Of a stretch of 38,501 bases of DNA, positions 11,422-19,373 are shown one piece after another. The position numbers and the translations under genes were made by a program. A model generated the notes under the pieces. It saw only the letters and a program-made list of their open reading frames with translations, searched no databases and was not told the DNA's origin. The stretch comes from Pseudomonas frederiksbergensis (lineage in GTDB: Bacteria; Pseudomonadota; Gammaproteobacteria; Pseudomonadales; Pseudomonadaceae), in the NCBI RefSeq assembly GCF_017114915.1, contig NZ_JAAUOE010000008.1, positions 14,743-53,243 on the forward strand, read 5' to 3'. Within the stretch, counting starts at the first letter, position 1. Each line of letters opens with the position of its first letter.

Positions 11422-11467
11422 AGTCTATTTTGTTTTGATTGAACGTTCAATCAACAAAGAATAAGAT
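11422..11467. promoter_or_regulatory. Divergent betI/betT promoters around a BetI-type palindrome
   Basis: A perfect 20-bp palindrome, TTGATTGAACGTTCAATCAA, lies at 11435-11454. Each arm contains a TTGAAC that can act as a -35 box. To the left (minus strand) TTGAAC is followed after 17 bp by TAGACT (11427-11422) toward betI. To the right (plus strand) TTGAAC at 11439-11444 is followed after 17 bp by TAAGAT at 11462-11467 toward betT. A TetR-family dimer such as BetI bound here would block both. Palindrome and spacing are seen; BetI binding is inferred. Confidence 0.75.
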
Positions 11468-11536
11468 CTGCGACAATTCGTCGCTGCTTACAGATTTTTC
11501 CTACATGTAAATGACGATAAACCGACATCCAAAAAT

Positions 11537-11583
11537 GCTCGAAACCCATACGCAGACGCGTTCCAGGGGTTTCGGGCTTTTTT
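11537..11583 (+). terminator. Intrinsic terminator-like hairpin in the betT leader
   Basis: GCTCGAAACCC (11537-11547) pairs with GGGTTTCGGGC (11567-11577) over 11 positions with one G-U pair, followed at once by six T (11578-11583). It lies about 110 nt after the predicted betT start point and 104 nt before the betT start codon, so it could be an attenuator or the end of a short leader RNA. The remaining leader (11584-11687) shows no clear second promoter; it does contain a CCAA/TTGG dyad near 11620-11635. Confidence 0.7.
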
Positions 11584-11687
11584 CGGGGTGTCTTTATATC
11601 ACCCGCCGGTCGGCTGCCAACTAATCGATTGGTCGGGTAACGCGTTGCCTTGTGTTCTTCTCTCGCACTGCCCGGAGCATCTGTGCC

Positions 11688-13694
11688 ATGAGTTCTGCCT
11701 CTCTAATAAAGACCCCACCCGAGAAGGTGGCGGTCAACGGTTGGGTGTTCTACACCTCTACCGCGTTGATTCTGTTGTTGACCGCCATTCTGATCATCGC
11801 CCCGCAAGAGGCCGGCAGAATGCTCGGCATTGCCCAGGCCTGGTTGTCCCGCAGCTTCGGCTGGTATTACATGGTGGTGATCGCCGCCTACCTGGTGTTT
11901 GTGGTGGGCCTGGCGTTTTCGTCCTACGGCAAGCTCAAGCTGGGCAGCAAGGACGATACTCCGGACTTCAGCTACGGCGCCTGGGCGGGGATGCTGTTCT
12001 CGTCGGGTATCGGCATCTCGCTGCTGTACTTCGGTGCGTCCGAGCCGCTGGACCATTACTTCAATCCGCCGGAAGGCGTGGCCGGCAGCAACCTTGCCGC
12101 CCGTCAGGCAGTGCAGCTGACATTCCTGCATTGGGGCCTGCATGGCTGGGCGATCTACGCTTTGGTCGGCCTGGCCGTGGCGTACTTCGCTTACCGTCAT
12201 AACCAGCCGCTGGCGTTGCGTTCGGCGCTGTATCCGCTGGTCGGCGAGCGTTGGGTCAAAGGCGCGGCCGGCCATGCGGTGGACGGCTTCGGCATGTTCG
12301 TGACCCTGCTGGGGCTGGTGACGAACCTGGGGATCGGTTCGCTGCAAGTGTCGTCGGGACTGGAAAACCTGTTCGGCATGGAACACAGCAACACTAACCT
12401 GCTGATCGTGATCATCGTGATGAGCACCGTGGCGACCATCGCTGCCGTGTCCGGCGTGGAAAACGGTATTCGCCGTCTGTCCAACCTGAACATCGTGCTG
12501 TTCAGCGGTCTGCTGATTTTCGTTCTGCTGTTTGGCCCGACCCTGCACCTGCTCAACGGCTTTGTGCAGAACATCGGTGACTACCTGAACGGCGTGGTGC
12601 TGAAGACCTTCGACCTGTATGTGTACGAAGGCGACAGCGAGAAGTCCGACCGCTGGTTGGGCCTGTGGACCCTGTTCTACTGGGCCTGGTGGATTTCCTG
12701 GGCGCCATTTGTCGGCATGTTCATCGCGCGTATTTCCCGTGGTCGCACGGTGCGAGAACTGGTGGCCGGCGTGCTGCTGATTCCACTGGGTTTCACCCTG
12801 GCATGGCTGTCGATCTTCGGTAACTCGGCCCTGGACCTGGTGATGAACCATGGGGCGGTGGAACTCGGCAAGACGGCGCTGCAACAGCCGTCGATGGCGA
12901 TCTACCAGTTGCTTGAGCATTACCCGGCGTCGAAAGTTGTAATTGGCGTGTCGATTTTTGTCGGCTTCGTGCTGTTCCTGACCCCGGCGGATTCCGGCGC
13001 GGTAATGATGGCCAATCTTTCGTGCAAGGGCGGCAACGTCGACGAAGATGCGCCGCACTGGCTGCGGATTTTCTGGTCGGTGGTGATCACCCTGGTGACC
13101 ATCGGTCTGCTGTTCGCCGGTAACTTCGAAGCCATGCAAACCATGGTGGTGCTGGCGGGACTGCCGTTCTCGGTGGTGCTGGTGTTCTTCATGTTCGGCT
13201 TGCACAAGGCCATGCGTCAGGACGTGCAGATCGAACAGGAGCAAGCGGAACTCGCGGCACGCGGTCGTCGCGGTTTCAGTGAGCGTTTGACTCAGCTGGA
13301 TCTGCAACCGAATCAGTCGATCGTTCAGCGTTTCATGGACAAGCAAGTCAGCCCGGCGCTGGAAGAGGCCGTAGTTCAACTGCGTGGCAAGGGCCTGGAC
13401 GTGCAAACGTTGCTGGGTAAAGCCAAGCGTTGCATGGGCCTGCGGATCGAGATGGAAGAGGGCAACCCGTTTGTCTACGAAGTGAGCCTGGACGGTTATC
13501 TGGCGGCGGCGAGTGAAACGGTGTCGGCCGAAAGCGCCGATGAACCGCGCGCACGTTATTACCGAGCCGAGGTGTACTTGCACAACGGCAGCCAGGACTA
13601 CGACTTGATGGGCTTCACTCAGGATCAGATCACCCGTGACGTGCTCGATCAGTTTGAAAGCCATCGGCAGTTGCTTGGCCGGGTTTATAGCTGA
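11688..13694 (+). CDS. betT: High-affinity choline transporter BetT (BCCT family)
   Basis: Sodium- or proton-coupled choline importer of the inner membrane. 668 aa with about 12 membrane segments. Seen: the BCCT core SSGIGISLLYFGASEPLDHY in an early helix, the signature WTLFYWAWWISWAPFVGMFIARISRGRT in helix 8, and FVGFVLFLTPADSGAVMM later. A hydrophilic C-terminal tail of roughly 150 residues follows the last helix, as in osmosensing BetT proteins of Pseudomonas. The start ATG at 11688 (MSSASLIKTPPEK) has GGAG ten bases upstream; the frame extends 12 codons further without support. Divergent from betI and probably controlled through the shared palindrome and the leader hairpin. The tail suggests osmotic regulation, which is inference. 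Confidence 0.95.
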   Translation: MSSASLIKTPPEKVAVNGWVFYTSTALILLLTAILIIAPQEAGRMLGIAQAWLSRSFGWYYMVVIAAYLVFVVGLAFSSYGKLKLGSKDDTPDFSYGAWAGMLFSSGIGISLLYFGASEPLDHYFNPPEGVAGSNLAARQAVQLTFLHWGLHGWAIYALVGLAVAYFAYRHNQPLALRSALYPLVGERWVKGAAGHAVDGFGMFVTLLGLVTNLGIGSLQVSSGLENLFGMEHSNTNLLIVIIVMSTVATIAAVSGVENGIRRLSNLNIVLFSGLLIFVLLFGPTLHLLNGFVQNIGDYLNGVVLKTFDLYVYEGDSEKSDRWLGLWTLFYWAWWISWAPFVGMFIARISRGRTVRELVAGVLLIPLGFTLAWLSIFGNSALDLVMNHGAVELGKTALQQPSMAIYQLLEHYPASKVVIGVSIFVGFVLFLTPADSGAVMMANLSCKGGNVDEDAPHWLRIFWSVVITLVTIGLLFAGNFEAMQTMVVLAGLPFSVVLVFFMFGLHKAMRQDVQIEQEQAELAARGRRGFSERLTQLDLQPNQSIVQRFMDKQVSPALEEAVVQLRGKGLDVQTLLGKAKRCMGLRIEMEEGNPFVYEVSLDGYLAAASETVSAESADEPRARYYRAEVYLHNGSQDYDLMGFTQDQITRDVLDQFESHRQLLGRVYS

Positions 13695-13704
13695 GTAGCG
13701 ATAT

Positions 13705-13732
13705 GATCGTTCCTGCGCTTTGCGTGGGAACG
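13705..13732. repeat. Single REP-type unit, GTTCCCACGC family
   Basis: One diverged unit (GATCGTTCCTGCGCTTTGCG then TGGGAACG) right after the betT stop codon, without the inverted partner seen in the five full pairs. Confidence 0.75.
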
Positions 13733-13736
13733 CCAA

Positions 13737-13760
13737 GGGGCTCAATTGAGCCCCTTTTTT
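13737..13760 (+). terminator. Rho-independent terminator of betT
   Basis: Perfect stem GGGGCTCAATTGAGCCCC (13737-13754) followed by six T, 42 bp after the betT stop codon. Confidence 0.93.
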
Positions 13761-13779
13761 GTGCCTCGTTGATCGATTG

Positions 13780-13910
13780 TGGCGAGGGGGCTTGCCCCCG
13801 TTCGGCTGCGAAGCAGTCGTAGATCCTGGTTACGCGATCTATCTGAAATACCGTGGTGTCTGGATTGGGGTCGCTTCGCGACCCAACGGGGGCAAGCCCC
13901 CTCGCCACAG
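13780..13910. repeat. Inverted repeat pair, GTGGCGAGGGGGCTTGCCCC family (copy 1)
   Basis: Left arm GTGGCGAGGGGGCTTGCCCC followed by CGTTCGGCTGCG; right arm CCCAACGGGGGCAAGCCCCC followed by TCGCCAC. The centre has another GTCGCTTCGCGAC palindrome. Same family as 20492-20586. It lies between the convergent ends of betT and cbcV. Confidence 0.9.
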
Positions 13911-13949
13911 TAGTCAGCATTCCAGATCCAATCTGTGCACAAACAAAAA

Positions 13950-13975
13950 CGCCGCGATCATCTCGCGGCGTTTTT
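13950..13975. terminator. Bidirectional terminator between betT and cbcV
   Basis: CGCCGCGA (13950-13957), loop TCATC, TCGCGGCG (13963-13970), with TTTTT on the right and AAAAA on the left. It can end transcription from both sides; its main use is probably the cbcXWV transcript, whose last stop codon is at 13992. Confidence 0.9.
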
Positions 13976-13991
13976 GTGTCTGCTGTCTTGA

Positions 13992-15170
13992 TTACCCCAG
14001 GTTCTTGCCGAGCAGTGCGTGGTACAGCTCGCTGTCGCCGAGGATCCCGACCACTTTGTTGTTGTCGTGCAGCACCAGCTTGTTGCCGGTCTGGTAACGA
14101 ATCTGCAGCGCGTCGCGCATGCCGATGTTGGAGTCCACCAGCGTTGGTCGACGGCCCAGGGCTTCAACCGCTTGCCCCGGTATCCAGTTCTGCAGGTCCA
14201 GGCTTGAGCCGTTCTGGCGTGCGCCTTTGATGGTGTTGCCTTCGGCCAGGTCCAGCCACGAATCGCCACCCGGGTCCAGGCACACCGAACCGTTGATGCG
14301 TTTGCAGTTGTCCAGGGTGCGCATCAGGCTGCGACCGCACAGTACGTTCAGCGGATTGGTGTGAGCGACGAAGGTGCGCACGTAATCATCCGCAGGGTTC
14401 AGGACGATTTCTTCCGGCTTGCTGTACTGGATGATCCGGCCGTCTTTCATGATCGCGATACGACTGCCCAGCTTCAGGGCTTCATCGAGGTCGTGGCTCA
14501 CGAAAACGATGGTCTTGCTCAGTTTGCGTTGCAGTTCCAGCAGTTCGTCTTGCAGACCCTGGCGGATCAGCGGGTCGAGGGCCGAGAACGGTTCGTCCAT
14601 CAGCAGAATGTCGGCATCCATCGCCAGCGCACGGGCCAGGCCGACACGCTGCTGCATGCCGCCGGAGAGCTCATTGGGTTTCTTGTTACGCCACTGGGTC
14701 AGGCCCACTAGCTCAAGTTTCTCGTCCACCAGTTTGCGGCGTTCTTTTTCGGGGCGACCCTGCATTTCCAGACCGAAACTGATGTTCTCGCGCACCGTCA
14801 GCCAAGGCATCAGGGCGAACTTCTGGAACACCATCGCGATGCGCTTGGTGCGCATCATCTTCAGTTCCGCCGGGGTGCAGGAGGCGATGTCGATCTGTCG
14901 CCCTTCATGCTCGACGAACAACTTGCCACGGCTGACGGTGTTGAGGCCGTTGATGCAGCGCAACAGGCTGGATTTGCCGGAGCCGGACAGGCCCATCAGT
15001 ACACAGATCTCGCCTTTCTCGATGTCCAGGCTGGCTTTTTCGACACCGACGATTTGCCCGGTCTTTTTCAGGATCTCGTTGCGGGTCATGCCCTGGTCGA
15101 GCAGTTTAAGAGCCGCGCGTGGGTCTTTGGAGAAGATCACGTCCACGTCTTCGAAGCGAATAATGCTCAT
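13992..15170 (-). CDS. cbcV: Choline/betaine ABC importer ATPase CbcV
   Basis: ATP-binding subunit (392 aa) of the quaternary-amine ABC importer (ProV/OpuAA type). Walker A is GLSGSGKS at 60-67, ABC signature LSGGMQQ at 168-174, and Walker B ILLMDEP at 188-194 with the D-loop SALDP. About 120 residues follow the ATPase core, in the position of the CBS-type regulatory domain of ProV-like subunits. Its ATG overlaps the cbcW stop codon by four bases (ATGA), so the two are translationally coupled. Last gene of cbcX-cbcW-cbcV; in P. aeruginosa the CbcVW core serves several binding proteins (CbcX, CaiX, BetX). Confidence 0.96.
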   Translation of the reverse strand: MSIIRFEDVDVIFSKDPRAALKLLDQGMTRNEILKKTGQIVGVEKASLDIEKGEICVLMGLSGSGKSSLLRCINGLNTVSRGKLFVEHEGRQIDIASCTPAELKMMRTKRIAMVFQKFALMPWLTVRENISFGLEMQGRPEKERRKLVDEKLELVGLTQWRNKKPNELSGGMQQRVGLARALAMDADILLMDEPFSALDPLIRQGLQDELLELQRKLSKTIVFVSHDLDEALKLGSRIAIMKDGRIIQYSKPEEIVLNPADDYVRTFVAHTNPLNVLCGRSLMRTLDNCKRINGSVCLDPGGDSWLDLAEGNTIKGARQNGSSLDLQNWIPGQAVEALGRRPTLVDSNIGMRDALQIRYQTGNKLVLHDNNKVVGILGDSELYHALLGKNLG

Positions 15171-16012
15171 GCGTCACCCCCTACTTTGGCTTCGGGTTGT
15201 TTGCAGATACGGTCGAGCATGATCGCCAGCAGTACGATCGCCAGGCCTGCTTCGAAGCCCAATGCGATATCAGCAGTGTTCAGTGCGTTGACCACGGGTT
15301 TGCCCAGGCCGTCGGCGCCCACCAGTGCCGCAATCACCACCATCGACAACGACAGCATGATGCACTGGGTGATACCGGCCGCGATGCTTGGCATGGCGTG
15401 GGGCAGTTCGATGCGCGAGAGCAACTGACGGCGCGAGCAGCCAAAGGCTTTGCCGGCGTCCATCAGTTCGTCCGGAACATCGCGGATACCCAGGTAGGTC
15501 AGGCGGATGGGCGCGGCAATCGCGAACACCACCGTCGAGATCAGGCCAGGGACCACACCCAGACCGAAGAGGGTCAGGGTAGGAATGAGGTACACGAAGG
15601 TCGGTACGGTCTGCATCAGATCGAGCACCGGCCGCATCAGTGTGTAGAACATCGGTTTGTGCGCGGCGACGATGCCCAACGGCACGCCGATCAGCACGCA
15701 CACCAGGGTGGCGAACAACACCTGGGCGAGGGTTTCCATGGTTTCCTGCCAGTACCCCAGATTGAGGATCAGCAGAAAGGAGGCGACGACAAAAACGGTC
15801 AGGCCCCATTTGCGTTGGATGAAGTGTGCCAGTAGCGCGATGAGGCCGATCAATGCCAGCGGGTTGAACCAGGTCAGCGCAAAAGTCACGCCGTGGATCA
15901 TCGTTTCCAGTGACACGGCGATGGCGTCGAAGGTATTGGCGCCGTGTTGCGTCAACCACTCAACGAAGCCCGCGATGTACTGGCCTAAAGGTATTTTCTG
16001 ATCAATCAGCAT
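15167..16012 (-). CDS. cbcW: Choline/betaine ABC importer permease CbcW
   Basis: Inner-membrane permease subunit, 281 aa from the ATG at 16012 (MLIDQKIPLGQYIAGFVEW). The frame is open for six more codons to an ATG at 16030, but neither start has a strong ribosome binding site; I follow the usual family start. Hydrophobic helices fill the middle, and the binding-protein-dependent permease loop is visible around GIRDVPDELMDAGKAFGCSRRQLLSRIELPHAMPSIAAGI (EAA-type motif contacting the ATPase). It is preceded by a strong hairpin separating it from cbcX and overlaps cbcV by four bases. Confidence 0.95.
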   Translation of the reverse strand: MLIDQKIPLGQYIAGFVEWLTQHGANTFDAIAVSLETMIHGVTFALTWFNPLALIGLIALLAHFIQRKWGLTVFVVASFLLILNLGYWQETMETLAQVLFATLVCVLIGVPLGIVAAHKPMFYTLMRPVLDLMQTVPTFVYLIPTLTLFGLGVVPGLISTVVFAIAAPIRLTYLGIRDVPDELMDAGKAFGCSRRQLLSRIELPHAMPSIAAGITQCIMLSLSMVVIAALVGADGLGKPVVNALNTADIALGFEAGLAIVLLAIMLDRICKQPEAKVGGDA

Positions 16013-16047
16013 GGTAGTGAACGTCCGCATGCAAGGAAATAAACAGC

Positions 16048-16069
16048 CCGGGCGGGCGAGCCCGCCCGG
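16048..16069 (-). promoter_or_regulatory. Intercistronic hairpin between cbcX and cbcW
   Basis: Ten-base perfect GC stem CCGGGCGGGC / GCCCGCCCGG (16048-16057 and 16060-16069) around a GA centre, with no T run on either side. Such a hairpin after the binding-protein gene commonly protects its mRNA so that it is made in excess over the permease and ATPase. That role is inferred from position. Confidence 0.7.
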
Positions 16070-16080
16070 CGTAAGCGATT

Positions 16081-17028
16081 TTACTGTGCGAGCTTGGCTT
16101 TCACGGCCTCCAGGCCAGGTTTACCGTCAATGGTGGTCACGCCAGCCAGCCAGGTATCGAGCACCTGTGGATTCTTTTTCAGCCAGGCCTTGGCAGCTGC
16201 ATCAGGCTTCATTTTGTCGTCCAGGACGTTGCCCATCAGCGTGCTTTCCATGTCGAGGGTGAACACCAGGTTTTTCAGCAACTGACCCACGTTGCTGCAT
16301 TCCTGTACGTAACCCTTGCGGGTGTTTGTGTAGATGGTCGCCTGGCCGAAGTTCGGGCCGAAGAACTCGTCGCCGCCCGTCAGGTACTTCATCTTGAATC
16401 GTGTGTTCATCGGGTGTGGCTCCCAGCCCAGGAACACCACGGCGGTGTTGCGGCGCTGGGCGCGATCGACTTGCGAGAGCATGCCTGCCTCGCTGGACTC
16501 GACCACCTTGAAGCCGGCGTCTTTCAAGCCGAAGGCGTTCTTGTCGATCATGCTCTGAATCAGGCGGTTGCCGTCGTTACCCGGTTCGATGCCATAGATC
16601 TTGCCGTCGAGTTCTTTCTTGAACTTGGCGATGTCGGCGAAATCCTTCAGACCTTTGTTATACAACTCTTCGGGGACGGCGAGTGTGTATTTTGCGTTTT
16701 CCAGATTAGCGCGCACTGTCTCCACGGTGCCGGCATCGCGGTAGGCCTTGATGTCGTTTTCCATGGTCGGCATCCAGTTACCGAGGAACACGTCCATGTT
16801 CTTGCCGTCGGCCAGGGATTTGTAGGTCACCGGCACGGAAATCATCGTGGTTTTGGTCTTGTAGCCCAGGGCGTCGAGAACGACGCTGGTGGTGGCGGTG
16901 GTGACGGTAATGTCCGTCCAGCCGACATCGGAGAAGTTTACGGTGCTGCATTGGGCCGGTTCTGCGGCGTGAGCCAAAAACGGCAGACTCAGCATGGCGG
17001 CCAACAACAACGACGGGGAACCTTTCAT
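16081..17028 (-). CDS. cbcX: Choline-binding periplasmic protein CbcX
   Basis: Periplasmic substrate-binding protein (315 aa) of the ProX/ChoX type for the CbcXWV importer. Signal peptide MKGSPSLLLAAMLSLPFLAHA is visible, with likely cleavage after AHA. The mature part has SDVGWTDITVTTATTSVVLDALGY, DVFLGNWMPTMENDI and VVFLGWEPHPMN, family blocks carrying the aromatic residues that cage trimethylammonium groups. I start at the ATG at 17028, eight bases from AAGGAG; the frame runs 43 codons further without signal-peptide character. First gene of cbcXWV. It is paralogous to CaiX in this window (shared GIEPG, SSEAGML and W-P-H-P-M-N blocks). Confidence 0.96.
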   Translation of the reverse strand: MKGSPSLLLAAMLSLPFLAHAAEPAQCSTVNFSDVGWTDITVTTATTSVVLDALGYKTKTTMISVPVTYKSLADGKNMDVFLGNWMPTMENDIKAYRDAGTVETVRANLENAKYTLAVPEELYNKGLKDFADIAKFKKELDGKIYGIEPGNDGNRLIQSMIDKNAFGLKDAGFKVVESSEAGMLSQVDRAQRRNTAVVFLGWEPHPMNTRFKMKYLTGGDEFFGPNFGQATIYTNTRKGYVQECSNVGQLLKNLVFTLDMESTLMGNVLDDKMKPDAAAKAWLKKNPQVLDTWLAGVTTIDGKPGLEAVKAKLAQ

Positions 17029-17179
17029 AGGGGCGACTCCTTGGTGTTTTTTTTGGCAGTGTTCCGACTGTGGACCACCGCACTTATCTGTTGCGGTTGG
17101 ATGGCGTTTTGGAGACAGCTCTACCACGGCGCCTTGCAATCGAGTCGATACGATCATGTACCAGTGAAAATCTGACGCC

Positions 17180-17214
17180 TACAGGGTGCGTCGTAACCAG
17201 TACAGGGAGGGTCG
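17180..17214. promoter_or_regulatory. 21-bp-phased direct repeat in the cbcX/sdaB divergent region
   Basis: TACAGGGTGCGTCG (17180-17193) and TACAGGGAGGGTCG (17201-17214) match at 12 of 14 positions and are exactly 21 bp apart, the two-helical-turn spacing typical of AraC-family dimers. The gap holding it (17029-17466, 438 bp) divides two units expected to be activated by GbdR. I see nothing else definite in the gap. Assignment to GbdR is inferred. Confidence 0.55.
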
Positions 17215-17466
17215 CATCCAGTGTCGGTGACGTCGTTTACAGCTTTTTTCAGCCCGATTTGTCCCTCTGAACCGCAAAAAAACGGCGAAAACATTGCGCG
17301 AGAGACACGCGGCGCTGGTGGGCATGAGTGCGTCGGTGTGAGACGTTGAACGACATGGTAAAAGCCTGATGATGCGGCCATCTCGACGGATTGCAGCTTG
17401 AGCGTAGCAGCTCCGTCACTGGGCGCTTTTGCGCCTGGAGCAGGCACATCCAGGAGTTCAGCAGCA

Positions 17467-18843
17467 ATGGCTATCAGTGTTTTCGACCTGTTCAAAATCG
17501 GCATCGGTCCTTCCAGTTCGCACACCGTGGGGCCTATGCGCGCCGCGGCGCTGTTCGTGCAAGGTTTGCGCGAGCGGGGACTTCTAGAGCAGGTACGTCG
17601 CGTCGAAGTTCAACTTTATGGATCGCTCTCGGCCACTGGCATCGGCCATGGCAGCGACAACGCGGTGATCATGGGCCTGATGGGCGAGTGGCCGGACGCG
17701 ATCGACCCGTCGCAAATCGGCATCCATATCGCGGCCCTGCGCGAAACCCAAACGCTGTTGCTCGACGGCCATCTGGCGGTCCCGTTCATCTGGGCCCGGG
17801 ACATGCGCCTGATCGACGAAAACCTGCCGTTCCATCCCAACGCCATGACCCTGGTTGCCGAAGGCGATCACGGCGAGCTGCATCGCGACACCTACTATTC
17901 CATCGGCGGCGGGTTTGTCGTCGATGAGGCGCAAGCTTGCAGCGGCGTGGTGGATCTGGATCACACCGTGCTGCCTTACGACTTCTCCAGTGCGGTCGAA
18001 TTGCTCAGCCTGTGCAAGAAGCACAACCTGCGCGTGGCCGAATTGATGATGGCCAACGAGAAAGTCTGGCGCAGCGAAGAAGAAATTCGCAGCGGCCTGA
18101 TGAAACTCTGGCGCGCCATGCAGGACTGTGTAGAGCATGGTCTCAAGCACGAAGGCATCCTGCCCGGCGGCCTCAATGTGCGCCGTCGTGCGGCCAAGTT
18201 GCACCGCAGCTTGCAGGAACTGAACAAACCCAACGTGATCGGCTCGACCCTGAGCGCGATGGAGTGGGTCAACCTGTTCGCCCTGGCGGTCAACGAAGAA
18301 AACGCTGCCGGCGGGCGCATGGTCACGGCACCGACCAACGGCGCGGCGGGGATCATTCCGGCGGTGCTGCACTACTTTATGAAGTTCAGCGAGGCAGTGA
18401 CCGACGCCAATGTGGTCGATTACTTGCTCAGCGCCGCGGCGGTGGGGATTCTGTGCAAGAAGAACGCTTCGATCTCCGGTGCCGAAGTCGGTTGCCAGGG
18501 CGAGGTCGGTTCGGCTTGCGCCATGGCGGCGGCCGGGCTGGCGGAGGTTCTCGGCGCCACGCCGGAGCAGCTGTGCAACGCGGCGGAAATCGGCCTGGAA
18601 CACAACCTCGGCCTGACCTGCGATCCGGTGGGCGGGTTGGTGCAGGTGCCGTGCATCGAGCGCAATGCGATTGCGGCGGTGAAAGCCATCAACGCGGCGC
18701 AGATGGCGCTGCGAGGCGACGGTCAGCACTTTATTTCGCTGGACCGGGTGATCCGCACCATGCGTGATACCGGTGCCGACATGCACGACAAATATAAAGA
18801 GACCTCACGCGGTGGGTTGGCGGTCAGCGCGGTTGAGTGCTGA
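17467..18843 (+). CDS. sdaB: L-serine ammonia-lyase (iron-sulfur type)
   Basis: Single-chain type 2 L-serine dehydratase (458 aa) making pyruvate and ammonia from serine, the exit of the choline-betaine-sarcosine-glycine route. Seen: N-terminal [21 protein letters not shown], and cluster cysteines C343 ([13 protein letters not shown]), C385 ([10 protein letters not shown]) and C396 (VQVPCIERN). The protein ends in Cys at residue 458, the C-terminal tail cysteine that acts as the fourth cluster ligand in the Legionella enzyme. The start ATG at 17467 has AGGAG ten bases upstream. Divergent from cbcX and upstream of gbdR, as in P. aeruginosa (PA5379). Confidence 0.96.
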   Translation: MAISVFDLFKIGIGPSSSHTVGPMRAAALFVQGLRERGLLEQVRRVEVQLYGSLSATGIGHGSDNAVIMGLMGEWPDAIDPSQIGIHIAALRETQTLLLDGHLAVPFIWARDMRLIDENLPFHPNAMTLVAEGDHGELHRDTYYSIGGGFVVDEAQACSGVVDLDHTVLPYDFSSAVELLSLCKKHNLRVAELMMANEKVWRSEEEIRSGLMKLWRAMQDCVEHGLKHEGILPGGLNVRRRAAKLHRSLQELNKPNVIGSTLSAMEWVNLFALAVNEENAAGGRMVTAPTNGAAGIIPAVLHYFMKFSEAVTDANVVDYLLSAAAVGILCKKNASISGAEVGCQGEVGSACAMAAAGLAEVLGATPEQLCNAAEIGLEHNLGLTCDPVGGLVQVPCIERNAIAAVKAINAAQMALRGDGQHFISLDRVIRTMRDTGADMHDKYKETSRGGLAVSAVEC

Positions 18844-18857
18844 GACGGCGCATTACC

Positions 18858-18937
18858 TATAGGAGCTGGCTTGCCAGCGAAAGCGGCGTACCTGATCCAC
18901 TGCGTCGCCCGGTTCGCCAGCAAGCCGGCTCCTACAG
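18858..18937. repeat. Inverted repeat pair, TAGGAGCTGGCTTGCCAGCG family (copy 1)
   Basis: Left arm ATAGGAGCTGGCTTGCCAGC, right arm GCCAGCAAGCCGGCTCCTAC; same family as 23951-24044. It lies 15 bp after sdaB, where it may also act as an RNA-stabilising or terminating structure. From here to 19240 I see no gene. Confidence 0.88.
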
Positions 18938-19240
18938 ACAGCGTTGAACCAGTCAAAATTGCGCACCAAGTGAACACCCGCACCCAAACGCGCCACCTTT
19001 TGGCGCGTCGCAAACAGGCAAGCCTGCCTCACCGATCGGGGATCCAGTTCAAGCCCTGACCGTCCGTCACCCGTGCCTGCGGTGACACTCTTAACAGGCA
19101 CGTCGCAGACCTGTTCCCACAAGTGCTACCGATTTGCTCACACGCAACGGGGCAGCGGGTTTGCGGCCCTTGATGGCACTTATGACCTCTTATCTCTGCG
19201 CGCCATATCCAGACGCATCGCGACGTCGTTTTCAGGAGTT

Positions 19241-19277
19241 ATTGAACGCGCATTCAATTTTAGGCATGGCATTTGCT
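19241..19277 (+). promoter_or_regulatory. Sigma-54-type promoter of gbdR with adjoining palindrome
   Basis: AGGCAT (19262-19267), five bases, TTGCT (19273-19277) fits the -24/-12 consensus TGGCAC-N5-TTGCW, with invariant GG and GC ten bases apart. That predicts a start near 19289 and a leader of about 85 nt. Immediately upstream lies the near-perfect palindrome ATTGAACGCGCATTCAAT (19241-19258). Its ATTGAA/TTCAAT ends resemble the betI/betT operator but are four bases further apart. Nitrogen/carbon control of gbdR through sigma-54 activators is what I recall for P. aeruginosa. Confidence 0.6.
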
Positions 19278-19373
19278 CTGTCATTACAAAGCCCGTCTCC
19301 CGCGCGAGAACGATGGCAATAAAAAGAGCCTCCGCCTGAGGCCATCACCCGCTTTGTGTGAGGAGATACCGCG

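Noticed and set aside
11703..13745. Minus-strand open frame of 680 codons antisense to betT
   Set aside because: Gln/His/Arg-rich shadow of the betT reading frame without ribosome binding site or domain; betT explains the region.
16013..16030. Longer CbcW start at 16030
   Set aside because: No ribosome binding site is visible and the six added residues are not typical of the family; kept as an alternative only.
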